From Micromonospora sp. WMMD1120 (GTDB taxonomy: Bacteria > Actinomycetota > Actinomycetes > Mycobacteriales > Micromonosporaceae), in contig NZ_JARUBO010000005.1 of NCBI RefSeq assembly GCF_029626235.1, positions 124,001-188,000 on the forward strand: a stretch of DNA of 64,000 bases, given 5' to 3'. Made by a program: the position numbers and the translations under genes. How positions within the stretch are numbered: the first letter of the stretch is position 1; each line of letters starts with the position of its first letter. Shown piece after piece: positions 1-8,749 of the stretch. The notes below the pieces were generated by a model. The model was not told the origin of the DNA and ran no database searches. It worked only from the letters and a program-made list of their open reading frames with translations.

Positions 1-925
1 CCTGACCGAGGTGCGGCGGCATGGCGTGCGCCGCGTCGCCGAGCAGCACCACCCCACCCGGCCCGACCGGGAAGCCGTACGCCCGGGGCAGCGGGCGCAG
101 CTCGCGCACCTCCTGCTGCACCAGGTCGGCCGGATCGGTGGCGTCGAGCAGCGCGCCGACCGGGGCGGGCCAGCCCGCGTACCAGCGGCGCAGCAGCGCG
201 AGCTGGGTCTCCGGAGGTTCCGGGCGGGGCGCGCCGGCGGCGGTGGCCACCCAGTAGATGCCACCCCGGCTGGAACCACCGGAGGATCCCCGCTCGCCGA
301 GCGAGGCGGCCACGAACCGGTAGCCCGCGCCGAGGATCTCGCCGGCCAGCGGTTGGTCGTCGGGCAGTCGGGGCGCCTGGTACCAGGGGATGACGGCCCG
401 CCAGGCGGCGCACCCGGAGCTGACCACCCGGGACTCCGGGGCGAGTTGCCGGCGGATGCCGCTGTCCGTGCCGTCGGCGGCGACGACCAGGTCGGCCTCG
501 ATGGTGTGCCGCCCGTCGCTGACCCCCGGTCGGTGACCGGGCTCGACGCGGACGTGCCGCACCGTCACCCCGGTCCGCAGCTCGACCCGGTCGCCGAGAC
601 CGGCGATCAGGGCGTCGTGCAGGTCCTCCCGGTGCACCACGACCGGCATCCGGTCGGCCGGCACGGGCCGGGGTTGCACCAGCCAGTGCCCGTCCGGGCG
701 ACGGACCCCGCCGTCGGACAGCGGCGTGGCGATGGCGGCGAGGCCGGCGCCGAGGCCGAGAGCCTGGAGCGCCCGGACGCCGTTGGGCCAGAGCACCACG
801 GCGGTCGGCTCGGGACGGACCCGCTCGGCGCGTTCCAGCACCGTCACCTGCCAGCCGGAGCGGGCGAGCGCGCCGGCCACCGCGAGGCCACCGACCCCTG
901 CGCCGACCACCACCGCGCTTCGCAT
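1..925 (-). CDS. FAD-dependent monooxygenase (3' end outside the window)
   Basis: The minus strand is open from an ATG at 925 to the left edge, about 308 codons. The N-terminus has a Rossmann dinucleotide motif GAGVGG at residues 8-13, followed by a beta strand ending VLER, the usual site that binds the FAD ribose. Near the edge lies GDAAHAMPP, the second FAD motif of the PHBH/UbiH/salicylate-hydroxylase class of single-component flavin monooxygenases. Such enzymes use NAD(P)H and O2 to hydroxylate aromatic or polyketide substrates; the substrate here cannot be told. The missing part is probably the C-terminal helix region. The neighbour lgt is on the same strand 14 bp upstream but is unrelated in function. 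Confidence 0.85.
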   Translation of the reverse strand, partial: MRSAVVVGAGVGGLAVAGALARSGWQVTVLERAERVRPEPTAVVLWPNGVRALQALGLGAGLAAIATPLSDGGVRRPDGHWLVQPRPVPADRMPVVVHREDLHDALIAGLGDRVELRTGVTVRHVRVEPGHRPGVSDGRHTIEADLVVAADGTDSGIRRQLAPESRVVSSGCAAWRAVIPWYQAPRLPDDQPLAGEILGAGYRFVAASLGERGSSGGSSRGGIYWVATAAGAPRPEPPETQLALLRRWYAGWPAPVGALLDATDPADLVQQEVRELRPLPRAYGFPVGPGGVVLLGDAAHAMPPHLGQ

Positions 926-939
926 CGCCGTACCCCCGT

Positions 940-2118
940 TCAGCTGTCCCGGTCGGCCGGACGCGCGCCGGTGGCGTCGGCCCGGTCGGCGCGCGGCACC
1001 GGCGACCCGTCCGCCGGCTCCTCGGCGTCGGACGGCCCGTCGACGAGCGTGGTGTCCCCGGACGGCCCGTCGCCGGCCGGCCGGTCGTCGTCGGTTGCCG
1101 CCTCCGGGGGTACGACACCGGTGTCCCGCCAGGTCGCGTACTGCTCCTCGCTCACCACCCGGTAGCCCTCCGGCGCGGCGGCCCGGGTGGGGGTCTCCCG
1201 TTCGGAGAGGTCGACCTGGGACAGGTCGGACGCCGGCGGCGGGGTCGTCGCCGCGCCGAGCGGAATCAGGTAGTCCCGGGGGCCTCGCACCCGGACGAAG
1301 TAGATCAACCCGCCGAGGAAGACCAGCGCGGCCGTCCAGACGTTGAGCCGGACACCGAGGATCTGGTTGGCCTCGTCGGTGCGCATCAGCTCGATCCAGA
1401 AGCGACCGGCGGTGTAGCCCATCACGTAGACCGCGAACGCCCGACCCCGACCCAACCTGAGCCGGCGGTCGAGGAGCAGGACGAGCGCGACGACGCCGAG
1501 GTTCCACAGCAACTCGTAGAGAAACGTCGGCTGGTAGAGGCCCGGCTCGAGAATCGGCTGACCGGCGTCGTCGCGCAGCGCCCGGCCGGGGTTGTCCGGG
1601 TCCATCCGGTGGATCTCCAGGCCCCACGGCAGCGTGGTCCGGGCACCGAAGAGCTCGTTGTTGAACCAGTTGCCGAGCCGACCGACGGCCTGCGCCAGCG
1701 GCAACCCGGGCGCCAGCGCGTCGGCCACCACGCCGAACGGAATGCCGAGCTGTCGGGCGGCGATCCAGGCCCCGAGCGCGCCACCGGCGACCGCGCCCCA
1801 GATGCCGAGACCACCCTCCCAGATGGCGAACGCCTTCATCGGGTCCCCACCGGCGCCGAAATATTTCTCCGGCGAGGTGATCACGTGGTAGATCCGGGCG
1901 CCGATGATGCCCGCCGGCACCGCCCAGACGGCGATGTCGAGGACCGCGCCGGGCGCGACGCCGCGTTGCCGCAGCCGGCGCTCCGTCACCCAACAGGCCA
2001 GCACGATGCCGGCGATGATGCAGAGCGCGTACGCCCGGATCGGGACCGGCCCGAGCTGCCAGACCGCGGTGCTGGGACTGGGCAGGGCCGCCTGGGGGGA
2101 CAGCGAGGCGAGGGTCAC
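940..2118 (-). CDS. lgt: Prolipoprotein diacylglyceryl transferase
   Basis: Lgt moves diacylglycerol from phosphatidylglycerol to the lipobox cysteine of prelipoproteins in the membrane. The signature GRLGNWFNNELFG is present, with several hydrophobic segments around it and a helix beginning RAYALCIIAG near residue 30. The reading frame stays open far upstream (to 2568), but the Lgt homology begins just after a GTG at 2118 that reads VTLASLSPQ, giving 392 aa. A C-terminal tail of roughly 90 residues, rich in Asp, Pro and Gly, follows the membrane domain. Such tails are common in actinobacterial Lgt. It lies downstream of the trp genes, as is usual in this group, but the divergent Nudix-like gene separates it from trpA. 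Confidence 0.95.
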   Translation of the reverse strand: MTLASLSPQAALPSPSTAVWQLGPVPIRAYALCIIAGIVLACWVTERRLRQRGVAPGAVLDIAVWAVPAGIIGARIYHVITSPEKYFGAGGDPMKAFAIWEGGLGIWGAVAGGALGAWIAARQLGIPFGVVADALAPGLPLAQAVGRLGNWFNNELFGARTTLPWGLEIHRMDPDNPGRALRDDAGQPILEPGLYQPTFLYELLWNLGVVALVLLLDRRLRLGRGRAFAVYVMGYTAGRFWIELMRTDEANQILGVRLNVWTAALVFLGGLIYFVRVRGPRDYLIPLGAATTPPPASDLSQVDLSERETPTRAAAPEGYRVVSEEQYATWRDTGVVPPEAATDDDRPAGDGPSGDTTLVDGPSDAEEPADGSPVPRADRADATGARPADRDS

Positions 2119-2206
2119 GGGTGCACACGCTACCGCTGCACACCCCCACAGCGGCACCCCGGGCCACCGGAGCGGGCATCTCGGTGACTTCTGGTTTGCG
2201 CCACCG

Positions 2207-2212
2207 TAGGCT
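2207..2212 (+). promoter_or_regulatory. Candidate -10 (TAGGCT) for a leaderless Nudix-like gene
   Basis: TAGGCT fits the actinobacterial TANNNT -10 and lies 8 nt before the ATG at 2221, with no Shine-Dalgarno between them. Transcription would begin at or next to the start codon. No good -35 is seen. Confidence 0.4.
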
Positions 2213-2220
2213 CTTTGTCC

Positions 2221-2766
2221 ATGAGCGCGCTCACCTGGGCGGTCGCCGCGGTCGTGCTCGACGACGCCGGTCGGGTGCTGCTCTGCCGGCAGGGCCGGGG
2301 CACCCGCCGCCACGCGCTGCCCGGCGGGCGGCTGCGCCCGGCCGAGAGCCCGGCGCGGGCGGCGGTGCGGCACGTCCGCGCGGAGACCGGCTGGGACATC
2401 ACGGTGATCGACCTGGTCGGCGTCTACCACCTGACCGGCCCCGCCGGGGGCACCCGGGCCGGTCGCGCCGGGCCCCTGCCGGACGTCCTCGTGCACGTGT
2501 TCCGCGCTCGGGCCGCCGACCCCGGCCCGTCGGCCGACCCGTCGCCGGACTGCCGGTTGTCGTGGCACTCCCCGGCCGCGCTACCCGAGGCGGTCACCCC
2601 GTTGACCCGGGCCGCCGTTGTCGACGCGGCCGCCGGCCACTCCGGGGTGCTCCGCGAGGTTCCCTGGTCTACCGGCGCGACCGGCACCGGGGGCGCCGCG
2701 CCGACGGGAGCGAGGCAGCCACCGGCGCAACGCGGCGAAACCGAGGACCCGTCAGTGCGTCGCTGA
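2221..2766 (+). CDS. Nudix-fold protein with a degenerate Nudix box
   Basis: The 181-residue product has the beta-alpha-beta layout of Nudix hydrolases: AAVVLDDAGRVLL at the N-terminus, then a box-like stretch beginning GGRLRPAE. Against the consensus GX5EX7REUXEEXGU, the first Gly, the first Glu and the Arg are kept. The core then reads RHVRAETG, so the first catalytic Glu is His and one of the two metal-binding Glu is Ala. One Glu remains. Hydrolysis of nucleoside-diphosphate compounds is therefore doubtful; it may bind ligand or have altered activity. ATG at 2221 is chosen because a -10 lies just upstream; a TTG at 2215 is in frame. The gene stands alone, between lgt and trpA on the other strand. 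Confidence 0.8.
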   Translation: MSALTWAVAAVVLDDAGRVLLCRQGRGTRRHALPGGRLRPAESPARAAVRHVRAETGWDITVIDLVGVYHLTGPAGGTRAGRAGPLPDVLVHVFRARAADPGPSADPSPDCRLSWHSPAALPEAVTPLTRAAVVDAAAGHSGVLREVPWSTGATGTGGAAPTGARQPPAQRGETEDPSVRR

Positions 2767-2794
2767 CCCCTGTGTGCGCGGACCGGCGGATCGC

Positions 2795-3598
2795 TCAGCG
2801 GGTCGGGTTGCGGACGCCCTCGGCGAGCTCGGCGCTGAGGGTACGCAGAGCGTCCAGCCCCTCCGCCTCGGTGGAGGCGTCGAGCAGACACCGCACCAGC
2901 GCGCTCCCCACGATCACCCCGTCGGCGTAGCCGGCGACGGTGCCGGCCTGCGCGCCGGTGCCCACGCCCAGCCCGACCCCGACCGGCAGGTCGGTGACCT
3001 CCCGGACCCGGGAGACGAGCGTCGGCGCGGCGGCGGAGGTCTGCGCCCGCGCGCCGGTCACCCCCATCACGGCGGTCGCGTAGACGAAACCACGGCAGTG
3101 CCCGACCGTCATCGCCAGCCGCGCGTCGGTCGACGACGGCGAGACCAGGAACGTGCGGTCCAGGCCGTGCGCGTCCGAGGCGGCCAGCCACTCGTCCGCC
3201 TCGTCGGGAATCAGGTCGGGCGTGATCAGGCCGGTGCCCCCGGCGGCCGCCAGGTCACGGGCGAACACGTCCACGCCGTACCGCTCGACCGGGTTCCAGT
3301 AGGTCATGGTGACCACCGGCGCGCCGGTGGCGGCGACCGCCTCGACGATGCGCATCGTGTCCGCGGTGCGGACGCCCCCGGCCAGCGCGATGTCACTGGC
3401 CCGCTGGATGACCGGCCCGTCCATCACCGGGTCGGAGTAGGGGATCTCCACCTCGATCACGTCGACGCCGGCCTCGACCATCGCGGTCATCGCGGCGATG
3501 CTGCCCTCGACGGTGGGGAACCCGGCCGGCATGCAGCCGACCAGCAGCGCCCGCCCGTCGGCGCGGGCCTTGTCGAAGGCCACTCCGATCCGGCTCAT
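2795..3598 (-). CDS. trpA: Tryptophan synthase alpha subunit
   Basis: TrpA splits indole-3-glycerol phosphate into indole and glyceraldehyde 3-phosphate and passes indole to TrpB. The protein is a 267-aa TIM barrel. The catalytic Glu is at residue 51 in VEIPYSDP and the catalytic Asp at residue 60 in DPVMDGP, matching Glu49 and Asp60 of the enteric enzyme. The start is one base after the trpB stop, so translation is probably coupled. It is the last trp gene of this block. Confidence 0.97.
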   Translation of the reverse strand: MSRIGVAFDKARADGRALLVGCMPAGFPTVEGSIAAMTAMVEAGVDVIEVEIPYSDPVMDGPVIQRASDIALAGGVRTADTMRIVEAVAATGAPVVTMTYWNPVERYGVDVFARDLAAAGGTGLITPDLIPDEADEWLAASDAHGLDRTFLVSPSSTDARLAMTVGHCRGFVYATAVMGVTGARAQTSAAAPTLVSRVREVTDLPVGVGLGVGTGAQAGTVAGYADGVIVGSALVRCLLDASTEAEGLDALRTLSAELAEGVRNPTR

Positions 3599-3599
3599 C

Positions 3600-4838
3600 T
3601 CACCGCTCCTTGTCGAGGATGCCGAAGTAGTCGCCGGCGGTGTGGACGTCCTTGTCGCCCCGACCGGAGAGGTTGACCACGATGGTGGGCTCGCGACCCA
3701 GCTCGGCGGCGAGCTTCGGGGCCAGCGCGACGGTGCCGGCGAGAGCGTGCGAACTCTCGATCGCCGGGATGATGCCCTCGGTGCGGCAGAGCAGCTCGAA
3801 CGCGGCCATCGCCTCGTCGTCCGTGACCGGCAGATATTGTGCCCGGCCGGTGTCGTGCAGCCAGGCGTGCTCCGGCCCGACGCCCGGGTAGTCCAGGCCC
3901 GCCGAGATCGAGTGCGACTCCAGGGTCTGCCCGTCGGCGTCCTGGAGCACGTACGTCCGGGTGCCGTGCAGCACCCCGGCGGACCCGCCGGTGATGCTCG
4001 CCGCGTGCCGCCCGGTGGCCACCCCGTCGCCGCCGGCCTCGAAGCCGTACAGCCGCACCGCCTCGTCGCCGACGAACGCGTGGAAGATGCCCAGGGCGTT
4101 CGAGCCGCCCCCCACGCAGGCGCTGACCGCGTCCGGCAGCGCGCCGGTCAGGTCGAGGCACTGCTGACGAGCCTCGTCACCGATGCCCCGGACGAAGTCG
4201 CGGACCATCGCCGGGAACGGGTGCGGGCCGGCGGCGGTGCCGATCAGGTAGTGCGTCGCGTCGACGTTCGCCACCCAGTCGCGCATCGCCTCGTTCATCG
4301 CGTCCTTGAGCGTGCGCGAGCCGTTCGTCACCGGGACGACCGTGGCGCCGAGCATCCGCATCCGCGCCACGTTCAGCGCCTGCCGCTCGGTGTCGACCTC
4401 GCCCATGTAGACGACGCACTCCAGGTCGAACAGGGCGGCGGCGGTCGCGGTGGCCACGCCGTGCTGGCCGGCGCCCGTCTCGGCGATCACCCGGGTCTTG
4501 CCCATCCGCTTGGTGAGCAGCGCCTGACCGAGCACGTTGCGCACCTTGTGCGCGCCGGTGTGGTTGAGGTCCTCCCGCTTGAGCAGCACCCGCGCGCCGA
4601 CCTTGGCGGAGAACCGCCGGGCCTCGTACAGCAACGACGGCGTGCCCGCGTAGTCGCGCAGCAGCGCGGCGAACTCGGCCCGGAAGGAGTCGTCCGCCAT
4701 CGCCGTGCGCCACGCCCCGTCCAGCTCGTCCAGCGCGGCCACCAGGGCCTCCGGGACGAAGCGGCCGCCGAAGCGGCCGAAGTGACCGGCGGAGTCGGGC
4801 TGCGGGCCGGCCACCGGGGCCAGCGCGTCGGCGCTCAT
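3600..4838 (-). CDS. trpB: Tryptophan synthase beta subunit
   Basis: TrpB is the PLP enzyme that joins indole and serine to give tryptophan. At 412 aa it is of normal length. The PLP lysine lies in TGAHKVRN and the phosphate-binding loop is GGGSNALG. The C-terminus contains the usual LSGRGDKD before HTAG. The ATG at 4838 follows a GAGAGGAA Shine-Dalgarno. It lies 38 bp after trpC and directly before trpA on the same strand. No trpD, trpF or trpG is in the window. Confidence 0.97.
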   Translation of the reverse strand: MSADALAPVAGPQPDSAGHFGRFGGRFVPEALVAALDELDGAWRTAMADDSFRAEFAALLRDYAGTPSLLYEARRFSAKVGARVLLKREDLNHTGAHKVRNVLGQALLTKRMGKTRVIAETGAGQHGVATATAAALFDLECVVYMGEVDTERQALNVARMRMLGATVVPVTNGSRTLKDAMNEAMRDWVANVDATHYLIGTAAGPHPFPAMVRDFVRGIGDEARQQCLDLTGALPDAVSACVGGGSNALGIFHAFVGDEAVRLYGFEAGGDGVATGRHAASITGGSAGVLHGTRTYVLQDADGQTLESHSISAGLDYPGVGPEHAWLHDTGRAQYLPVTDDEAMAAFELLCRTEGIIPAIESSHALAGTVALAPKLAAELGREPTIVVNLSGRGDKDVHTAGDYFGILDKER

Positions 4839-4876
4839 GGGGATTCCTCTCGGTGGGACGTCACACCGGCGCGAAG

Positions 4877-5740
4877 TCAGCGCACCGGTCGGGGCGTTGC
4901 CGGGTGGTTGCCAGCGTTGACCAACTCGGCCACCGCCTCCCGGGGGCTCTTCTGCGTGACCAGGCCCTCGCCCACGAGGACCGCGTCGGCGCCGGCGGAG
5001 GCGTACCGGATCAGGTCGTGCGGGCCGCGCACACCGGACTCGGCGATCTTGACGACGCTGCTGGGCAGGCCGGGGGCGATGCGCTCGAACACGGACCGGT
5101 CGACCTCCAGGGTACGCAGGTCGCGGGCGTTGACCCCGATCACCTGCGCGCCGGCCTCCAGGGCGCGGTCGGCCTCCTCCTCGTCGTGCACCTCGACCAG
5201 AGCGGTCATGCCCAACGACTCGATCCGCTCCAGCAGGCCCATCAGCACGTTCTGTTCGAGCGCGGCGACGATCAACAGGACCAGGTCGGCACCGTGCGCG
5301 CGCGCCTCGTGCACCTGGTAGCTGGAGACCACGAAGTCCTTGCGCAGCACCGGCACGGTGACCGCGGCACGAACCGCAGCCAGGTCGTCCAGCGAGCCGC
5401 CGAACCAGCGCCCCTCGGTCAGCACGCTGATCGCCCGCGCCCCGCCGGCCGCGTAGTCGACGGCGAGGTCGGCCGGATCGGCGATCTCGGCCAGTCGACC
5501 CTTGGACGGTGACGAGCGCTTCACCTCGGCGATCACGGCGACGCCCGGCTTGCGCAGCGCCGCGTACGCGTCCATCGCCGGCGGCGCCGCCGCGGCCAGT
5601 TCGCGGATCCGCTCCAGCGGAACCTGCTCCTGGCGTCGGGCGACGTCCTCACGCACGCCAGCCAGGATCTCGTCGAGCACGCTTACGGACGCAGCCTGAC
5701 CGGCGTCGTCCCCCTCCGCGTGCGCATGCTCAGCAGTCAC
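4877..5740 (-). CDS. trpC: Indole-3-glycerol phosphate synthase
   Basis: TrpC closes the indole ring of CdRP to give indole-3-glycerol phosphate. Motifs [20 protein letters not shown] and IAESGVRG are those of the IGPS barrel. Two starts compete. The GTG at 5740 has a good AGGGGAG Shine-Dalgarno 7-8 nt upstream (287 aa). An ATG at 5767 lies 6 nt after a TAGCAT hexamer and could be a leaderless start (296 aa). Core homology begins at VLDEIL, so the N-terminal extension is not conserved either way. It heads the trpC-trpB-trpA run. No separate trpF is nearby, in keeping with the PriA-type HisA at 27.6 kb. Confidence 0.95.
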   Translation of the reverse strand: MTAEHAHAEGDDAGQAASVSVLDEILAGVREDVARRQEQVPLERIRELAAAAPPAMDAYAALRKPGVAVIAEVKRSSPSKGRLAEIADPADLAVDYAAGGARAISVLTEGRWFGGSLDDLAAVRAAVTVPVLRKDFVVSSYQVHEARAHGADLVLLIVAALEQNVLMGLLERIESLGMTALVEVHDEEEADRALEAGAQVIGVNARDLRTLEVDRSVFERIAPGLPSSVVKIAESGVRGPHDLIRYASAGADAVLVGEGLVTQKSPREAVAELVNAGNHPATPRPVR

Positions 5741-5767
5741 CAACGGACTCCCCTCTCCGGGCGTCAT

Positions 5768-6163
5768 GGGCCGATGCTAGGGGCAGCCGACCGACGGCAG
5801 ATGCCGGGGGTATGGCGCTGCTCACGAAAAGGGCTGCGGCATAATGGCCGACTTGCCGTGAACGGGGTGTCACGCAGCGCCACCTCCGGTATCGACGACC
5901 GTCAGAAGGTACGGAGTCTGTCGACCGCTGTAGACCACGGCCGATCCATCGATCATGCCACCAGTTCCCGGCCGCCGCCCGACGGCAGCGATCTCGGTCG
6001 ATGCTGTGAGCAAGCTCAAGGCGACCCGGACGGGCCTGGTCAGGAGCCCGGCGGGACAGTTGACCGGTCCGTCACGGCGGCGAAACGTCGGCCGGCCAGC
6101 ATCGTCCTCGGGCAGACTCGATGACGCGCCCGCTCCGACCGCCGCAACTCGTGCGAGGTGACC
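5768..6163. other. 396-bp intergenic region between trpC and a small divergent gene
   Basis: Apart from the trpC -10 candidate, I see no gene, RNA or convincing terminator here. Open frames on both strands have no ribosome site or recognisable product. A GAGGTG Shine-Dalgarno for the next gene sits at 6154-6159. The middle part (5830-5960) is less GC-rich than the flanking genes, so it may hold further control sites. Confidence 0.5.
5774..5779 (-). promoter_or_regulatory. Candidate -10 (TAGCAT) for trpCBA
   Basis: Read on the minus strand, TAGCAT is 6 nt before an in-frame ATG at 5767 and 33 nt before the GTG at 5740. It suggests that trpC-B-A have their own promoter in addition to any read-through from trpE. 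No clear -35 or attenuator-like Trp-codon leader was seen. Confidence 0.35.
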
Positions 6164-6433
6164 ATGAGCAATCCCGAGCCGCTTCCCACCATCGGACTGA
6201 CCACCATCTCACGGACGGTGGCGTCGCTCGCCGTCGGCGTGGTGCACACCGTGGAACGGGCCGTGGTGGGCGAGGGACGGATGCGCACCGCGCGGGGCAA
6301 CGCCTGGGAGGCGGTCTGCGCCGACCGGGCCCGCGCCGACCAACGCGCCGAGCTGAACCGCCTGGTCGCCGAGCTGACCGCCGCCCGCGCCGCCGACCGC
6401 CGCGCCGCGTGGGAGCGCCAGCCCGTCGGCTGA
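6164..6433 (+). CDS. Small hypothetical protein
   Basis: An 89-aa protein with no recognised family. The N-terminal half is mildly hydrophobic (TIGLTTISRTVASLAVGVV) and the C-terminal half is a charged Ala/Arg/Glu-rich helix that could form a coiled coil. The ATG at 6164 is chosen because GAGGTG lies 4 nt before it; a GTG two codons earlier is also in frame. Codon use is typical of real genes here, with GC at third positions. It lies inside the trp region, divergent from trpC and convergent with the trp membrane protein. Confidence 0.6.
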   Translation: MSNPEPLPTIGLTTISRTVASLAVGVVHTVERAVVGEGRMRTARGNAWEAVCADRARADQRAELNRLVAELTAARAADRRAAWERQPVG

Positions 6434-6446
6434 CCCGACACCGGCG

Positions 6447-7022
6447 TCAGTCGGCCGTCGGATCCTCGCCCCGGTCCAGCGCGTTCCACGCCTCGGTGGT
6501 GCGTCGCCCGGCGAGCGGCGTCGACGACCCCGCCGCCGTCGCGGCCTCCGGCACCCGGGCGGGACGCTCGTACCGCGCGCCCATCGCCGGCCAGTCGCCG
6601 CCCCGCAGCGCCGTCCATCCGCCCCCCACCGCCGCCGCCAGGCCACCGAGCAGGCAGAGCGCCGGCCACTGCCGACTGACCGGGCCACCCAGGTCGGCGC
6701 CGAGCGCGTACCCGCCGCCGCCGGCCACGACCAGACCCAGCGCGGCCAGCAGCACCCCGAGCACCCGCCGCACGCGGCCCCGGGTCGCCAGCACCGCGCC
6801 GGCGCCCGCCAGGGTCACCACCGCCAACGCCGGCAGCCAGGGCAGCAGGCTCGCGCCGGTACGGGTGCCCCGCACCGGCGGCAGCGGCGCCGGCCGCGCC
6901 GTCAACTCCACCGACCAGCCCCGCGTCGCGGCCCACAGCGCCAGGCCCGCGCCCGCCAGGCAGAGCAGCACGGCGTACGTCAGAGCCCGCCGACCCCCCG
7001 CGGAGCGCTCCCCGTCACTCAA
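6447..7022 (-). CDS. Trp-operon-associated membrane protein (TIGR02234-like)
   Basis: A 191-aa membrane protein with about four hydrophobic helices (for example YAVLLCLAGAGLALWAA and VLGVLLAALGLVVAGGG) and a charged C-terminal tail. Position right after trpE and the helix layout fit the family annotated as trp operon chromosome-region membrane protein; its function is unknown. The frame is open to 7127, but the codons before 7022 are the 59-bp repeat. A TTG at 7022 with AAAGG 8 nt upstream, supplied by the repeat edge, is the likeliest start. The protein is the second gene of the trpE transcript. Confidence 0.75.
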   Translation of the reverse strand: MSDGERSAGGRRALTYAVLLCLAGAGLALWAATRGWSVELTARPAPLPPVRGTRTGASLLPWLPALAVVTLAGAGAVLATRGRVRRVLGVLLAALGLVVAGGGGYALGADLGGPVSRQWPALCLLGGLAAAVGGGWTALRGGDWPAMGARYERPARVPEAATAAGSSTPLAGRRTTEAWNALDRGEDPTAD

Positions 7023-7198
7023 CGGGATGGCCTTTCGTTCGCGACTGCGGGGCTCCGCTGCGCTGCACTCCTCGCGCTCACCGGGATGGCCTTTCGTTCG
7101 CGACTGCGGGGCTCCGCTGCGCTGCACTCCTCGCGCTCACCGGGCCGGCCTTTCGTTCGCGACTGCGGGGCTCCGCTGCGCTGCACTCCTCGCGCTCA
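7022..7198 (-). repeat. Stop-to-Shine-Dalgarno repeat, three tandem copies of 59 bp
   Basis: Three near-identical 59-bp units lie head to tail (7022-7080, 7081-7139, 7140-7198). Read with the genes, the first unit starts on the trpE stop codon as TGAGCGCGAGGAGTGCAGC. Each unit contains the hairpin GCGG-AGCC-CCGC and ends with CGAAAGG, which serves as Shine-Dalgarno for the downstream gene. Other single copies are at 15.8, 29.5 and 52.7 kb. The units differ only near their ends, with AT in place of CG. Confidence 0.9.
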
Positions 7199-8749
7199 CC
7201 GGGCCGGCCTCAGTGTCTCGGCGGCGGCGATGGCCGCCAGCACGGCCCTGGCCTTGTTCCGCGTCTCCTCGTCCTCGGCCGTCGGGTCCGAGTCGGCGAC
7301 CACCCCCGCGCCGGCCTGGACGTAGGCGCGGCCGTCACGGATCAGCGCGGTACGGATGGCGATCGCCATGTCCAGGTCGCCGCCGAAACCGAAGTAACCG
7401 ACGGTGCCGCCGTAGACGCCCCGGCGTACCGGCTCCAGCTCCTCGATGATCTCCATGGCGCGCACCTTGGGCGCGCCGGAGAGGGTGCCTGCCGGGAAGG
7501 TCGCGGCGAGCGCGTCGAAGGCGGTCTGGTCGTCACGCAGGGTGCCGGTGACGGTGGAGACGATGTGCATCACGTGGCTGTACCGCTCGATGGTGGCGAA
7601 CTCCGGCACCTCCACGGTGCCCGGCCGACAGACCCGCCCGAGGTCGTTGCGGCCCAGGTCGACGAGCATCACGTGCTCGGCCCGCTCCTTCGGGTCCGCG
7701 AGCAGCTCGGCGGCGAGCGCGGCGTCGGCGGTGGGGGTGTCGCCGCGCGGCCGGGTGCCCGCGATCGGGTGCAGCAACGCCCGACGCCGCCCGTCCGGAG
7801 CGCCGGTCACCTTGAGGTGCGCCTCCGGGGACGAGCCGACGATGTCGAACCCGTCGAAGCGCAGCAGGTACATGTACGGGCTGGGATTGGTCGTGCGCAG
7901 CACCCGGTAGACGTCCAGCGGGTCGGCGTGGGTCGTGCGTTCGAAGCGCTGGGAGAGCACGATCTGGAAGCACTCGCCGGCCCGGATCGCCTCCTTCGCC
8001 GCCTCCACCGCCTTCGGGTAACCGCCCTCGGGCGTACGACAGAGGACCTCGCCGCTGGACGGACGCTCGACCGTGGAGATCATCGGTGGGATCGGCCGGG
8101 ACAGCGCCGTCGTCATCGCGTCCAGCCGGCCCACCGCGTTGTGGTACGCGGCGGCGACCTGCGGCGCGCGGTCCGGGGCGTCCAGCGGCGGCAGCACCGC
8201 GTTGGCGACCAGGATCGCCGAGCCGTCGTAGTGGTCGAGCACCACCAGATCGGTGGCGAGCATCATGCCCAGCTCCGGCACGCCCAGGTCGTCCTCGGTC
8301 AGGTCGGGCAACCGCTCGAAGCGCCGGACCAGGTCGTACCCGAGGTAGCCGACCATTCCCCCGGTCAGCGGCGGCAGGTCGCCGGACGGGTCCCCGGCCG
8401 GGCCGGCCAACGCCGTCACGGTCTCCCGCAGCATCCGCACCGGGTCACCCTCGGTGGGCAGCCCGGCCGGCGGCTGACCGAGCCAGGTCGCCACACCGTC
8501 GCGCTCGACGAGGGTCGCGCTGCTGCGGACACCGATGAACGAGTACCGCGACCACGCCATGCCGGCCGAGCCGACGCCCTGCTCGGCGGATTCCAACAGG
8601 AACGTGCCCGGTCCGCCGGCCAGCTTCCGGTAGACCCCCACCGGGGTCTCCGCGTCGGCCAGCAACCGCCTGGTGACCGGCACCACCCGCCACTCGGCGG
8701 CCAGCGCGGTGAAGCTCTCCAGGCTCGGGCTCAGGGCGCCGTCGGTCAT
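7196..8749 (-). CDS. trpE: Anthranilate synthase component I
   Basis: TrpE converts chorismate and ammonia (from the TrpG amidotransferase, which is not in this window) into anthranilate. The 517-aa protein has the feedback tryptophan site LLES in the N-terminal domain. The chorismate-binding motifs [18 protein letters not shown] and [12 protein letters not shown] are all in the C-terminal half. The start ATG overlaps the stop of the hisI-containing gene as ATGA. The stop codon at 7196 is part of the 59-bp repeat. Feedback control by Trp is expected from the LLES motif. Confidence 0.97.
   Translation of the reverse strand: MTDGALSPSLESFTALAAEWRVVPVTRRLLADAETPVGVYRKLAGGPGTFLLESAEQGVGSAGMAWSRYSFIGVRSSATLVERDGVATWLGQPPAGLPTEGDPVRMLRETVTALAGPAGDPSGDLPPLTGGMVGYLGYDLVRRFERLPDLTEDDLGVPELGMMLATDLVVLDHYDGSAILVANAVLPPLDAPDRAPQVAAAYHNAVGRLDAMTTALSRPIPPMISTVERPSSGEVLCRTPEGGYPKAVEAAKEAIRAGECFQIVLSQRFERTTHADPLDVYRVLRTTNPSPYMYLLRFDGFDIVGSSPEAHLKVTGAPDGRRRALLHPIAGTRPRGDTPTADAALAAELLADPKERAEHVMLVDLGRNDLGRVCRPGTVEVPEFATIERYSHVMHIVSTVTGTLRDDQTAFDALAATFPAGTLSGAPKVRAMEIIEELEPVRRGVYGGTVGYFGFGGDLDMAIAIRTALIRDGRAYVQAGAGVVADSDPTAEDEETRNKARAVLAAIAAAETLRPAR

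Noticed and set aside
11-1165. Long plus-strand frame at the left edge
   Set aside because: It is antisense to the FAD monooxygenase and the lgt tail; the minus-strand product has clear family motifs.
5768-6163. Trp leader peptide or attenuator before trpC
   Set aside because: No short frame with consecutive Trp codons and no pair of competing hairpins was found.
7022-7198. 59-bp tandem units as CRISPR or an attachment site
   Set aside because: No unique spacers, no integrase, and single copies occur at three other operon junctions.
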